A stretch of 64,000 nucleotides of DNA, taken from the NCBI GenBank assembly GCA_965276665.1, contig OZ255620.1, forward strand, positions 1,860,001-1,924,000, in the 5' to 3' direction. The translations under genes and the position numbers were made by a program. This document shows, in pieces, positions 36,034 to 44,349 of the stretch; within the stretch, counting starts at the first letter, position 1; each line of letters starts with the position of its first letter. This stretch comes from CAWGJC01 sp965276665 (GTDB lineage: Bacteria; Pseudomonadota; Alphaproteobacteria; Acetobacterales; Acetobacteraceae). Below the pieces are notes generated by a model. The model did not search any database. It worked only from the letters and a program-made list of their open reading frames with translations, and was not told the origin of the DNA.

Positions 36034-36891
36034 CTAGTCCGGGTAGGCCTCGCCGGCGAGCACGTCGTGCAGCATCGGGCTCATTGGTCCTGCGACCGGC
36101 GCGATCCATTTGTCGTAGAGCGCCTGCATCTGGCCCGAGCGGATCATCTCCGCCATCACGCGCACGCCGACCAGGCGGAACGCATCGTCGTTGCGACGCA
36201 CCACCACCGAATAGGGATCGAAGGAGAGCAGTCTGCCGGCAACGGTGTATTGATCCGGATGGCCGGATTTCGCCACCAGCCCGTGCTCGACGATCGAATC
36301 CGTGACATAGGCATCGACGCGGCCGCTCTGCAGAGCGAGCCAGCCGCGCGGCTGGTCCTCGGTGTCGAGGAAGTCGATGCCGAGATGCTCTGCGGCGTCG
36401 ATCGCCTTGATGATCTTCTCGTTGGTGGTCCCCTGGTTCACCGCCACGCGCTTGCCCTTCAGATCCTCGACCTCCTTGATGCCGGAATCCGAACGCACGA
36501 GAATTTGGTTGCCGGTGATGTACATGGTGGGCAGGAAATCGACCTGCCGTTCGCGCCCGAGCGTGTGCGTGGTCGTCGAGCAGGCCATGTCGATCGTGCC
36601 GTTGACGAGCAGCGGGATCAGCGTGGTGCCCATCACCGTGACGTAGCGCACGGTGAGCTTGTCGAGCTTGAGTTCCTGCTTCACGCCCTCGGCGATGTGC
36701 TGGCAGAGATCGATCGAGTAGCCGATCGGGTTGCCGGACTGGTCGACATAGGAGAACGGCACAGAATTCTCGCTGCGCCCGATGGTGATGACGCCGCTCT
36801 CCTTGATCTTCTTCAAGGTGCCGGTGAGGTCCTGCGCCGAGGCGGGCGCGATCGCCGCCAGCAGGGCGAGCGCCGCGAGAATGAGTCGCAT
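36034..36891 (-). CDS. Amino acid ABC transporter periplasmic binding protein (GltI-like)
   Basis: A 285-residue family 3 solute-binding protein. The signal peptide MRLILAALALLAAIAPASA is followed by TLKKIKESGVITIGRSENSV, PFSYVD, YSIDLCQHIA, STTTHTLGRERQVDF and VEDLKGKRVAVNQGTTNEK, matching GltI/AatJ proteins that bind glutamate, aspartate or glutamine. The ATG at 36891 gives the signal peptide; longer frames do not. It lies 20 bases after the class V aminotransferase stop, as the second gene of the operon. Confidence 0.94.
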   Translation of the reverse strand: MRLILAALALLAAIAPASAQDLTGTLKKIKESGVITIGRSENSVPFSYVDQSGNPIGYSIDLCQHIAEGVKQELKLDKLTVRYVTVMGTTLIPLLVNGTIDMACSTTTHTLGRERQVDFLPTMYITGNQILVRSDSGIKEVEDLKGKRVAVNQGTTNEKIIKAIDAAEHLGIDFLDTEDQPRGWLALQSGRVDAYVTDSIVEHGLVAKSGHPDQYTVAGRLLSFDPYSVVVRRNDDAFRLVGVRVMAEMIRSGQMQALYDKWIAPVAGPMSPMLHDVLAGEAYPD

Positions 36892-36911
36892 GTGAGGAGA
36901 ATCCTTCCCGG

Positions 36912-38096
36912 TCAGTCGAGCTCGCGCAGCACGCGCGCGACGAGCTCGGCGAGTTTCTCGTAATCCGCCATCTCGTTGTAGGCATAGGCGGAGAGGCGCA
37001 GCCAGATGCTGCCCGCGAGGTCGTGCAACGGACAATCCGTGCCCGCCTCCAGCAGTTTCATGCGCAGCGCGCGGGCGCGCTCGACCGAGATCTCGCCTTC
37101 CAGCGGCAGCCGCACGAGGCCCATCGCGCCCATCATCGCCGGATCGGCGCCGGGCTCAGTGTTGAGGCGCTGCGCGATCATCCGCGTCGCCGCCACCGCG
37201 AGCGCGTGATTGCGCTGGCGGAGTGCGGCGCCGCCCATCTCCTCATGCAGCGCGATCGCGTCCGGCACCGCGAGATAGGCGGAGGGATCGCGCGTGCCGG
37301 TCCAGTCGAACTCGGCGAGAAAACCCTGGCCGAGCCCGTGCGAGATGGTCACCGGATGGATGCCCGCCTGCCGCGACGGCCGCGCCCAGATGAATGCAGC
37401 ACCCTTCGGCGCGCACAGCCATTTATGGCAATTCCCGACATACCAATCGGCATCGATCTCCTTGAGATCGAGCGTCACCTGCCCGGGCGCGTGCGCGCCG
37501 TCGATCAGCACCGGAACGCCGCGCGCATGGCAAACCGCGACCAGCCGCGCGACCGGCAGCACGAGCGCGCTCGCCGAGGTGATGTGGTCGAGCACGGCGA
37601 GCCGCGTGCGCGGCGTGAGCGCCGCCTCGATCGCGGCCGCGATGTCGTCTTCCCTCGGGCGCGGAAACGGGATCGCCGCTTCCACCAGCCGCGCGCCGGC
37701 GCGCTCCGTCACGTAGCGGACGGTGTTGCGCACCGCGCCATAGACATGCGCGAGCACCAGCACCTCGTCATCCTGGCGCAATTCGAGCGAGCGCAGCACG
37801 GCGTTGCAGCCGGTCGTCGCATTGTCGAGGAACGCGATCTCCTCGCCCGGCACGCCGAGAAAGCGGCCCAGCGCATCGGCCGCGCGGCGCAGCGCATCCG
37901 GCAGCACCAGACGCATGAAGCGGCTGGGCTGCGCCTCCATCTGGCGGCGCCATTTTTCCTGCGCGGTGAGCACGCGGGAGGGTGTGGCGCCGAACGAGCC
38001 GTGATTGACGGTGAGGAAATCCCAGTCGAGCGCCCATTCGTGTCGCAGCGCGGCACCGCATTCGGGCGCGAGCGCCGGGGATAATTCGGTGTTCAT
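36912..38096 (-). CDS. PLP-dependent class V aminotransferase (isopenicillin-N epimerase-like)
   Basis: A 394-residue fold-type I PLP enzyme of the CefD-like group. NHGSFGATPSRVLTAQEKWR lies near the N-terminus, then NATTGCNAVLR in the PLP phosphate region, DHITSASALVLPV, DGAHAPG (Asp pairing with the pyridine N) and Lys225 as the Schiff-base lysine in GNCHKWLCAPKG. Relatives epimerise, desulfurate or cleave amino acids. Its position as first gene of an amino acid importer operon suggests it acts on the imported compound. It is divergent from the S10 peptidase; the 108-base gap likely carries both promoters. Confidence 0.92.
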   Translation of the reverse strand: MNTELSPALAPECGAALRHEWALDWDFLTVNHGSFGATPSRVLTAQEKWRRQMEAQPSRFMRLVLPDALRRAADALGRFLGVPGEEIAFLDNATTGCNAVLRSLELRQDDEVLVLAHVYGAVRNTVRYVTERAGARLVEAAIPFPRPREDDIAAAIEAALTPRTRLAVLDHITSASALVLPVARLVAVCHARGVPVLIDGAHAPGQVTLDLKEIDADWYVGNCHKWLCAPKGAAFIWARPSRQAGIHPVTISHGLGQGFLAEFDWTGTRDPSAYLAVPDAIALHEEMGGAALRQRNHALAVAATRMIAQRLNTEPGADPAMMGAMGLVRLPLEGEISVERARALRMKLLEAGTDCPLHDLAGSIWLRLSAYAYNEMADYEKLAELVARVLRELD

Positions 38097-38204
38097 CACC
38101 GCATTGTGCCAAGCGCTCCGGGATGCGGCAACCGGCTGGACTTCGGCCGTCCGGGCTGCGCTAACTCCCGCCCCCGTACTGCCCTCGCCACACGGAGTGT
38201 CGCG

Positions 38205-39713
38205 ATGTCTCTTGCCCGGCACCTCTTCCTGGCCGCGTTGCTCGTGCTGACCGGCCTCGCGCCGGCCGCGGCGCAGCACAGCGCGGGGGGGCGCGATTCC
38301 GGCCCCGCAGAGCAGGCGCGTCCGCGCCTGCCGCCGGAAGCGGCGACGCAGCATATCCTCGCACTGCCCGGGCGCATGCTGCACATTACCGCCCTCGCCG
38401 GCAGCGTGCCGGTGCTGGACGCGGAGACCGACCGGCCGATCGCCGAGATCGCCACCACCGCCTATCTGCTGGACGGCGCCGATCCGCGCACCCGACCGAT
38501 CGTGTTCGTCACCAATGGCGGTCCCGGCTTCTCCTCCGCCTGGCTGCAGCTCGGCGCGCTCGGCCCGTGGCGCGTGAAGATGGGCGACGACGCCGGCTCG
38601 GGCCTGCCGTCATCTCCGCCCGATCCGCAGCCCAACGCCGAGACCTGGCTCGATTTCGCCGATCTCGTCTTCATCGATCCTGTGGGCACCGGCTACAGCC
38701 GGTTCGTCGACCCGGACGAAGCGGTGCGCAAGCGGCTCTGGTCGGTGGACGGGGATGTGCAGTCGATCGCGGCCGCGATCCGCCGCTGGCTCGAGCGGCA
38801 CGACCGGCTCGCCTCGCCGAAATTCCTGGTCGGCGAGAGCTATGGCGGGCTGCGCATGCCGCGGGTCGCCCGGGTGCTGGAATCCGACATGGGCGTGGGC
38901 GTCAGCGGGCTGGTGCTGGTCTCGCCGGCGCTCGATCTCGGGGGCAGCCGCGCCTTCGATCCGCTGGCGCTCGTCGGCCGGCTGCCGAGCATGGCGGCGA
39001 TCGCGCGCGCCAAATCGGGTCCGGTGACCGAGGCCGGGCTCGCCGATGTGGAGGGCTACGCGGCCGGCGATTTCCTCGCCGATTTGCTGCGCGGCGAGAG
39101 CGATGCGGCGGCGACTGCACGGGTGGTCGCGAGGGTCGCCGATCTCACCGGGCTCGACCGCGCCCTCGTCGCCGCCTCGAACGGGCGGGTGCCGGTGCCG
39201 GTCTTTCTGCGCGCCCAGACGCCGGCACAGATCGCGAGCATCTATGACGGCACCGACATCGCGCCGCGCGCCTTCCCCGATACGTCCTATGCCCGCGAGG
39301 AGGACCCGGTGATCGCCCGGCTCTCGCCCTCCTTCAGCAGCGCGATGGTCTCGCTCTATCAGACCGAGCTCGACTGGCATCCCGAGGGTCCCTACCAGCT
39401 GTTCAGCGAGCAGGCGGGACGGAGCTGGGATTGGGGCCGCGCGCTGGCGCCCCCGCAGGGGATCTCCGCGCTCCGCGTGCTGCTGGCCGAGGATCCGCAT
39501 TTCCGGGTGCTGGTGGCGCACGGGCTGTTCGACCTGGTGACGCCGTATTTCGCCGATACGCTGCGCCTGCGCGCGCTGCCGCCCATCGGGCCGGCCGGGC
39601 GCGTGCGCCTCGTCACCTACCCGGCCGGCCACATGGTCTACAGCCATGATGCGACGCGGGCCGCGTTCCGCAATGATGCGCGGGCGTTGGTCGCGCCGCC
39701 GCCGGCGCCCTAG
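38205..39713 (+). CDS. S10 family serine carboxypeptidase-like protein, exported
   Basis: A 502-residue exported alpha/beta-hydrolase with a signal peptide (LAALLVLTGLAPAAAQ). The oxyanion segment NGGPGFSSAWLQLGALGP is at about 104-121, catalytic Ser212 in GESYGG, Asp in HGLFDLVTPY and His in PAGHMVY. FIDPVGTGYSRF is the usual S10 signature. It removes C-terminal residues from peptides, probably in the periplasm or outside the cell, and might be a type II secretion substrate given the neighbouring locus (inference). The ATG at 38205 follows CGGAGTG. A MITE-like element starts 7 bases after the stop. Confidence 0.92.
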   Translation: MSLARHLFLAALLVLTGLAPAAAQHSAGGRDSGPAEQARPRLPPEAATQHILALPGRMLHITALAGSVPVLDAETDRPIAEIATTAYLLDGADPRTRPIVFVTNGGPGFSSAWLQLGALGPWRVKMGDDAGSGLPSSPPDPQPNAETWLDFADLVFIDPVGTGYSRFVDPDEAVRKRLWSVDGDVQSIAAAIRRWLERHDRLASPKFLVGESYGGLRMPRVARVLESDMGVGVSGLVLVSPALDLGGSRAFDPLALVGRLPSMAAIARAKSGPVTEAGLADVEGYAAGDFLADLLRGESDAAATARVVARVADLTGLDRALVAASNGRVPVPVFLRAQTPAQIASIYDGTDIAPRAFPDTSYAREEDPVIARLSPSFSSAMVSLYQTELDWHPEGPYQLFSEQAGRSWDWGRALAPPQGISALRVLLAEDPHFRVLVAHGLFDLVTPYFADTLRLRALPPIGPAGRVRLVTYPAGHMVYSHDATRAAFRNDARALVAPPPAP

Positions 39714-39719
39714 CGCCGG

Positions 39720-39874
39720 GTCTCAGAGCCCGTTTGAGAATGCGCTAGGCCCGAGTCATCCGGCGTGGCTTTCGAGAACCGGAGCGGAGCGGCCTTGCGG
39801 GCCGTGAGCACCGGAAGCGCAGAAAGCCGCGTCGGATGGCCGGCATAGGTGCATTCTCAGACGGGCTCTCAGAC
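39720..39874. mobile_element. MITE-like inverted-repeat element
   Basis: The ends gtctcagagcccgtttgagaatgc (39720-39743) and its inverted partner (39851-39874) match with two mismatches over 24 bases. Inside are further inverted segments, gtcatccggcgtggctttc and gaaagccgcgtcggatggc, so most of the 155 bases can fold on themselves. It carries no ORF of its own. It separates the convergent S10 peptidase and prepilin peptidase genes, and its right end supplies the stop codon of the latter. No clear target duplication was seen. Confidence 0.75.
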
Positions 39875-40609
39875 CAGCCCGAGCCAGGCCAGCCAGAGTG
39901 CGGCCGCCAGGCAGGGGCCAAACTGGATTGCGCTCCCCGCGCCCAAACGCTCGCCGGCGAGGCGGCGCACCGCCGCGGTGAGCAGGCCGAGCAGCGCCGC
40001 GGCCAGCAGGATCGCCGGCAGCGCGGCAATTCCGGCCCAGGCGCCACAGGCGGCGAGCAGCTTGGCATCGCCCTGGCCGAGACCCTCGCGCCCGCGCAGG
40101 CGTCGATACGCCGCACCCAACAGCCGCAGGCCGAGATAGCCGGCCGCCGCCCCCGCAGCGCGCGGACCCAGCATGGCCGGATCATCCCACCAGGCCGCGG
40201 CCAGCCCGGCCGCCACCAGCGGCAGGGTGAGCGCATCCGGAAGCCGCCATGTCTCGTAATCAATCCAGGCGAGCGCCAGCAGCGTCCAGCCGAGCAGCGC
40301 GCCGAGCCAGAACCAGGCAGCCCCGGCGCTCGGCGCCGCGAGCGCGGCCGAGGCAGGAACCAGGAGAGCGGATAATTCCACCGCCGGATAGAAATACGGC
40401 AGGCTCCGCCCGCATCGGCGGCAGCGCCCGCGCAGGAGACAAAAACTCGCGAGCGGCACCAGCTCCGCCGGAGCGAGCGCCCGCTCGCCGCATTCGCACA
40501 TCGACCGGCCGCGCGCGATGCCGCGACCCGCGGGCAGCCGGCGGATCACCACGCCGAGGAAACTGCCGATGAAGGGCGCGACGAGGAGCGGGGGCAGCCA
40601 GGGCGGCAC
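39869..40609 (-). CDS. Prepilin peptidase / N-methyltransferase (GspO/PilD-like)
   Basis: A 246-residue inner-membrane aspartic peptidase that cuts and methylates type II secretion pseudopilins. An N-terminal helix is followed by a Cys cluster (Cys38, 40, 57, 63, 66), where the usual first CxxC reads CxC (MCECG). The peptidase has Asp117 (LAWIDYETWRLPD) and Asp181 (GLGQGDAKLL). The start is GTG at 40609, behind GGAGGAGAAAGC; an upstream TTG at 40672 would extend it. The stop codon lies within the terminal inverted repeat of the MITE-like element. It is divergent from gspE, as part of the secretion locus. Confidence 0.9.
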   Translation of the reverse strand: MPPWLPPLLVAPFIGSFLGVVIRRLPAGRGIARGRSMCECGERALAPAELVPLASFCLLRGRCRRCGRSLPYFYPAVELSALLVPASAALAAPSAGAAWFWLGALLGWTLLALAWIDYETWRLPDALTLPLVAAGLAAAWWDDPAMLGPRAAGAAAGYLGLRLLGAAYRRLRGREGLGQGDAKLLAACGAWAGIAALPAILLAAALLGLLTAAVRRLAGERLGAGSAIQFGPCLAAALWLAWLGLV

Positions 40610-40671
40610 GCTTTCTCCTCCGGCGTTGCTGCCGCCTTGGCGCCTGTGCCATAGACTGCCGGCCACAGACA

Positions 40672-42411
40672 ATGCCGGCTGATACCGAATTCGCGCCCCT
40701 CCCGGCGCCAGACGCCGCAGACCCGGACGTCCCGGTCGAGCGGCTGGTCGCCTTGCTGCTGGGCGCCGGTCTGTGCGACGCGCGAACCATCGAGCGCGGC
40801 CGCCGCGTCGCCGCCGAAAGCGGCCAGCGGATCGACGCGGTGCTCCTCCAGCTCGGGCTGATCAGCGAGCGCGACCTCGCCGCGAGCTTCGCCACCCTCA
40901 CCGGCCTGCCGCTCGCCACCCCGGCCCGCTACCCCGCGGAATCCGGCCTGCTCGCCGAGGCGCTGCCCGAGCGCTTCCTGCGGGAGGTGCGGGCCATGCC
41001 GCTGGCGATGGAGGCGGACCGGCTGGTGGTCGCGGTGGCCGACCCGCTCGACCCGTTCGTCCCCGCCGCGATCGCGGCGGCCACCGGCCGCGCGGTCTCG
41101 CTCGAGGTCGCGGTGCCGATCGAGCTGGAGGCCGCGTTCCAGCGCCTGTTCCGCGAAGGCGAGGCCGAGGCCGAAGGCGGCGGCGAGGGCGATGCCGGCG
41201 GGTTCGAGGAGGATGCCGAGCGGCTCAAGGATCTCGCGAGCGAGGCGCCGGTGATCCGCCTCGTCAACCAGATCATCTCCCGCGCCGTCGAGACCCAGGC
41301 CTCCGACATCCATGTCGAGCCCTTCGAGGACCGGCTCCGCGTGCGCTACCGCTATGACGGCGTGCTGCACGAGGCGGAGGCCCCGCCGCCGCGCCTCGCC
41401 GCCGCCATCGTCTCGCGCATCAAGATCATGGCGCGGCTCGACATCGCCGAGCGGCGCCTGCCGCAGGACGGGCGCATCCGCATGGCGGTGCGCGGCAGCG
41501 AGACCGATTTCCGCGTCTCCACCATCCCCTCCCTGCATGGCGAGACGGTGGTGCTCCGCGTGCTCGACCGCAGCGCCGTCCGCTTCGACCACGCCGCGCT
41601 GGGCCTGCCGGCGCCGGTGATCAACCGGCTCTCCCGCGCGCTGAAACTGCCGAACGGCATCGTGCTGGTCACCGGCCCGACCGGCAGCGGCAAGACGACG
41701 ACGCTCTATACCGGACTGCTCGCGCTCAACTCGGTGGAGCGCAAGGTGGTGACGGTCGAGGACCCGATCGAATACCACCTCCCGGGCATCAACCAGATCC
41801 AGGTCAAGCCGCAGATCGGCCTGACCTTCGCCAGCCTGCTGCGCTCGATCCTGCGGCAGGATCCGGATGTCATCATGGTGGGAGAGATCCGCGACCTCGA
41901 GACCGCGCAGATTGCGGTGCAGGCAGCGCTGACCGGGCATCTCGTACTCTCGACCCTCCACACCAACTCCGCCGCCGCGACCATCACCCGGCTGCGCGAC
42001 ATGGGGCTCGAGGACTACCTGATCACCGCGGTGCTGCGCGGCGTGCTGGCGCAGCGCCTGGTGCGCCGCCTCTGCACCGACTGCCGGCGGGAGGAAGCGG
42101 CGGCGCCGGAGCTCGTCGCCCGCTTCGGGCTCGACCGGCTGACCACGCGCCGGCCGGTCACGCTGTTCCACCCGGTCGGCTGCGCGCAATGCCGCGGCAC
42201 CGGCTATCGCGGCCGCTTCGCGGTCGCCGAGTTCCTGCAGCCGAGCGAGGCGATGGAGCAGCTCGTCTTCGCCGGGCGCGACCAGAACGAGATCGAGCGC
42301 GTCGCCGTCACCGGCGGCATGGTGCCGATGTTCGAATCCGGCCTCGTCGCGGCGCTCGAGGGCGAGACCACGGTCGAGGAGCTGGTCCGCAGCATCCGCG
42401 TGGAATCCTGA
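40672..42411 (+). CDS. gspE: Type II secretion ATPase GspE
   Basis: A 579-residue cytoplasmic motor. It has an N1E domain (about 20-150) and a Glu/Gly-rich linker (about 162-185). The N2E domain includes ASDIHVEPFEDRLRVRYR. The ATPase has Walker A GPTGSGKTT from residue 335, Asp and His boxes (VEDPIEYHLPGINQIQV, TLHTN), Walker B IMVGEIRDLETA and the zinc motif Cys468, 471, 504 and 507. The ATG at 40672 is the only sensible start, though its ribosome-binding site is weak. gspF begins 3 bases after the stop. This gene defines the locus as type II secretion, although its usual inner-membrane anchor GspL is absent nearby. Confidence 0.95.
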   Translation: MPADTEFAPLPAPDAADPDVPVERLVALLLGAGLCDARTIERGRRVAAESGQRIDAVLLQLGLISERDLAASFATLTGLPLATPARYPAESGLLAEALPERFLREVRAMPLAMEADRLVVAVADPLDPFVPAAIAAATGRAVSLEVAVPIELEAAFQRLFREGEAEAEGGGEGDAGGFEEDAERLKDLASEAPVIRLVNQIISRAVETQASDIHVEPFEDRLRVRYRYDGVLHEAEAPPPRLAAAIVSRIKIMARLDIAERRLPQDGRIRMAVRGSETDFRVSTIPSLHGETVVLRVLDRSAVRFDHAALGLPAPVINRLSRALKLPNGIVLVTGPTGSGKTTTLYTGLLALNSVERKVVTVEDPIEYHLPGINQIQVKPQIGLTFASLLRSILRQDPDVIMVGEIRDLETAQIAVQAALTGHLVLSTLHTNSAAATITRLRDMGLEDYLITAVLRGVLAQRLVRRLCTDCRREEAAAPELVARFGLDRLTTRRPVTLFHPVGCAQCRGTGYRGRFAVAEFLQPSEAMEQLVFAGRDQNEIERVAVTGGMVPMFESGLVAALEGETTVEELVRSIRVES

Positions 42412-42414
42412 GTC

Positions 42415-43638
42415 TTGGCGAGCTTCCGCTATAGCGCGATCGAACCCGACGGGCGGGTCTCGCGCGGAGTGATGGAGGCGGAGGACGAGGCCGCCCTCGT
42501 CCGCGCGCTGCAACGCGCCGGCCGCATTCCGGTCCGCACCGCGCCGGCCGAAAGCGGCGGCTTCCTCGCCGGGCTGCTCACCCGCGAATTCGGCCGCGAA
42601 CGCGGGCTCTCCCGCCAGGAAGTCGCGAATATCACCCGCGAGCTCGCCACCATGCTCGGCGCCGGGCAGGATCTCGACCGCGCGCTCCGCTTCCTCACCG
42701 AAACCGCGCCGCGCCCGCGGGCGCGGCGGGTGCTGCAACGCCTGCGCGACGCCGTGCGCGACGGCAGCCCTCTCGCGGCGGCGCTCGCCCAGCACTCCGG
42801 CAGCTTCCCGCGCCTCTATATCGGGCTGGTGCGCGCCGGCGAGGCGGGCGGGCAGCTGGCCGAGACGCTCGACCGGCTCGCCGTGCTCCTCGAACGCCAG
42901 CGCCGGCTGGTCGCGACCGTGCAATCGGCGATGATCTACCCGACCCTGCTGATGGTGGCCGCGATCGGCTCGATCCTGATCCTGCTCACCGAAGTGCTGC
43001 CGCAATTCGTGCCGCTGTTCCAGGAGAACGGCGTCGCCCTGCCGCGGCCGACGCAGATCCTCATCGCCACCGGCAATGCCGTCACCTCCTACGGGCTCTA
43101 CGGGCTGGCGGCGCTGCTGCTCGCCGGGTTCGCGGCGCGCGAGGCGCTCCGACGGCCGGGCCCGCGCCTCTGGACCGACCGCGCGCTGCTGCGCATCCCC
43201 ATCATCGGCACCTTGCTGCGCCAGGTGATGGCCGCGCGCTTCACCCGCTCGCTCGGGACCCTGCTGATCAACGGCGTGCCGCTGATCGCGGCACTCGGCA
43301 TCGTACGCGAGGTGATCGGCAACCGCGCCGCCATGCAGGCGGTCGAAGCCGCCACGCTGCGCGCCCGCGGCGGCGCCGGCCTCGCCGCCCCGCTCGGCGA
43401 CTCATCGCTGTTCCCGCTCCGCACCATCCACCTGCTGCGGCTCGGCGAGGAAACCGCGCAGCTCGGCCCGATGGCGCTGCGCGCCGCCGCCATCCACGAA
43501 GAGGAGGTCTCGCTCGGCGTGCAGCGCCTGGTCTCGCTGCTGGTGCCGGCCATCACCATCGCGATGGGCGCCGCCGTCGCCGGCATCGTGAGCTCGCTGA
43601 TGCTGGCCATGCTCAGTTTGAATGATCTGGCGCATTGA
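42415..43638 (+). CDS. gspF: Type II secretion inner-membrane protein GspF
   Basis: A 407-residue polytopic platform protein with two repeated T2SSF domains (about 70-190 and 270-395). ELATMLGAGQDLDRAL and MAARFTRSLGTLLINGVPLI mark the repeat starts, and three transmembrane helices are near 165-190, 220-240 and 375-400. It starts at TTG 42415 (MASFRYSAIEPDG), 3 bases behind gspE, with no better start nearby. A palindromic repeat element begins 6 bases after the stop and separates it from gspH. Confidence 0.95.
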   Translation: MASFRYSAIEPDGRVSRGVMEAEDEAALVRALQRAGRIPVRTAPAESGGFLAGLLTREFGRERGLSRQEVANITRELATMLGAGQDLDRALRFLTETAPRPRARRVLQRLRDAVRDGSPLAAALAQHSGSFPRLYIGLVRAGEAGGQLAETLDRLAVLLERQRRLVATVQSAMIYPTLLMVAAIGSILILLTEVLPQFVPLFQENGVALPRPTQILIATGNAVTSYGLYGLAALLLAGFAAREALRRPGPRLWTDRALLRIPIIGTLLRQVMAARFTRSLGTLLINGVPLIAALGIVREVIGNRAAMQAVEAATLRARGGAGLAAPLGDSSLFPLRTIHLLRLGEETAQLGPMALRAAAIHEEEVSLGVQRLVSLLVPAITIAMGAAVAGIVSSLMLAMLSLNDLAH

Positions 43639-43643
43639 GGATG

Positions 43644-43905
43644 AAGGCCAGGGGCTCCGCCCCTGGACCCCGCTGGGACCGACAGGCCCCAGACCCCGAT
43701 TCGGCGCTTCGCGCGCATGACATCGGTGAGGCCGGGCGTGCTCCGATGTTTGATTGCGCTTCGCGCGAAGCGCAATCAGCACGAGGGGACGACACGGACG
43801 CCCGGTTGGATCCGCGCTGCCGCCACCCCCGCGCGAAGCGCCGAATCGGGATCTGGGGCCTGTCGGCCCCGGCGGGGTGCAGGGGCAGCGCCCCTGGCCT
43901 TCCTT
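43644..43905. repeat. Large GC-rich palindromic repeat element, copy 3, between gspF and gspH
   Basis: The left arm starts aaggccaggggctccgcccc and continues ...gaccgacaggccccagaccccgattcggcgcttcgcgcg. The right arm is its near-complement, ending in cccctggccttcctt at 43905; each arm is about 75 bases. The core has the 24-base perfect palindrome attgcgcttcgc/gcgaagcgcaat and shares 20 bases with copy 1. It begins 6 bases after the gspF stop and ends 6 bases before the conserved gspH prepilin Gly codon, so it lies exactly where the gspH start and leader should be. Confidence 0.88.
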
Positions 43906-44349
43906 CCCCTGGGCTTCACTCTCATAGAAATGCTGATCGTCATCGCCGTCCTCGCCCTGGTCGCCGGGATCGTGATCAGCCGAGGTCCCGAGCGCAGTCC
44001 GGCGTTGGAGGCGCGGGCGACGGCGGCGCAGATCGCCGGGCGGTTGCGGATGGCGCGGGCGCAGGCGATTGCGAGCGATGCGACGGTGTTGTTCGCGCTG
44101 GATCCGGCGCGGCATCTGACCGCGATCGGCCAGGATGTGCAGGCTTTGCCGATGAGGGTGGCGCTGGAGATTACCGGGCCTGCGGTGGCGGGCAGCCGGC
44201 TGCCGGCGATCCGCTTCGAGGGCGATGGCAGCTCGTCGGGTGGGTCGGTTCTGCTGGATGAAGGGGGCCATCGGCTGCGGATCGACGTGGATTGGCTGAC
44301 CGGCCGCCCGCGTGTGCAGGAACTGCCGGCGCGGGATGAGGCGCCATGA
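43717..44349 (+). CDS. gspH: Type II secretion minor pseudopilin GspH, start displaced by repeat
   Basis: The conserved part begins at 43912 with the cleavage Gly, then FTLIEMLIVIAVLALVAGIV (Glu at +5), followed by about 145 residues of a GspH-like domain. Upstream of the Gly the frame is open but entirely repeat-derived. The nearest candidate starts are ATG 43717, GTG 43726 and GTG 43738, giving a 58-66 residue leader in place of the usual 5-15. No ATG, GTG or TTG lies closer. The gene may use the long leader, may be poorly expressed, or may be inactive. Its stop overlaps the gspI start (ATGA). The coordinate 43717 is only the first ATG of the frame. Confidence 0.65.
   Translation: MTSVRPGVLRCLIALRAKRNQHEGTTRTPGWIRAAATPARSAESGSGACRPRRGAGAAPLAFLPLGFTLIEMLIVIAVLALVAGIVISRGPERSPALEARATAAQIAGRLRMARAQAIASDATVLFALDPARHLTAIGQDVQALPMRVALEITGPAVAGSRLPAIRFEGDGSSSGGSVLLDEGGHRLRIDVDWLTGRPRVQELPARDEAP

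Noticed and set aside
40546..43005. 819-residue open frame antisense to gspE and gspF
   Set aside because: It is a by-product of GC-rich codon bias in the sense genes. It has no domain motifs, is rich in Arg/Gly/His/Glu low-complexity runs, and lacks a ribosome-binding site.
43930..44349. Starting gspH at the internal ATG at 43930
   Set aside because: That start would remove the cleavage Gly, Phe+1 and Glu+5, which are conserved just upstream, so it cannot be the original start.
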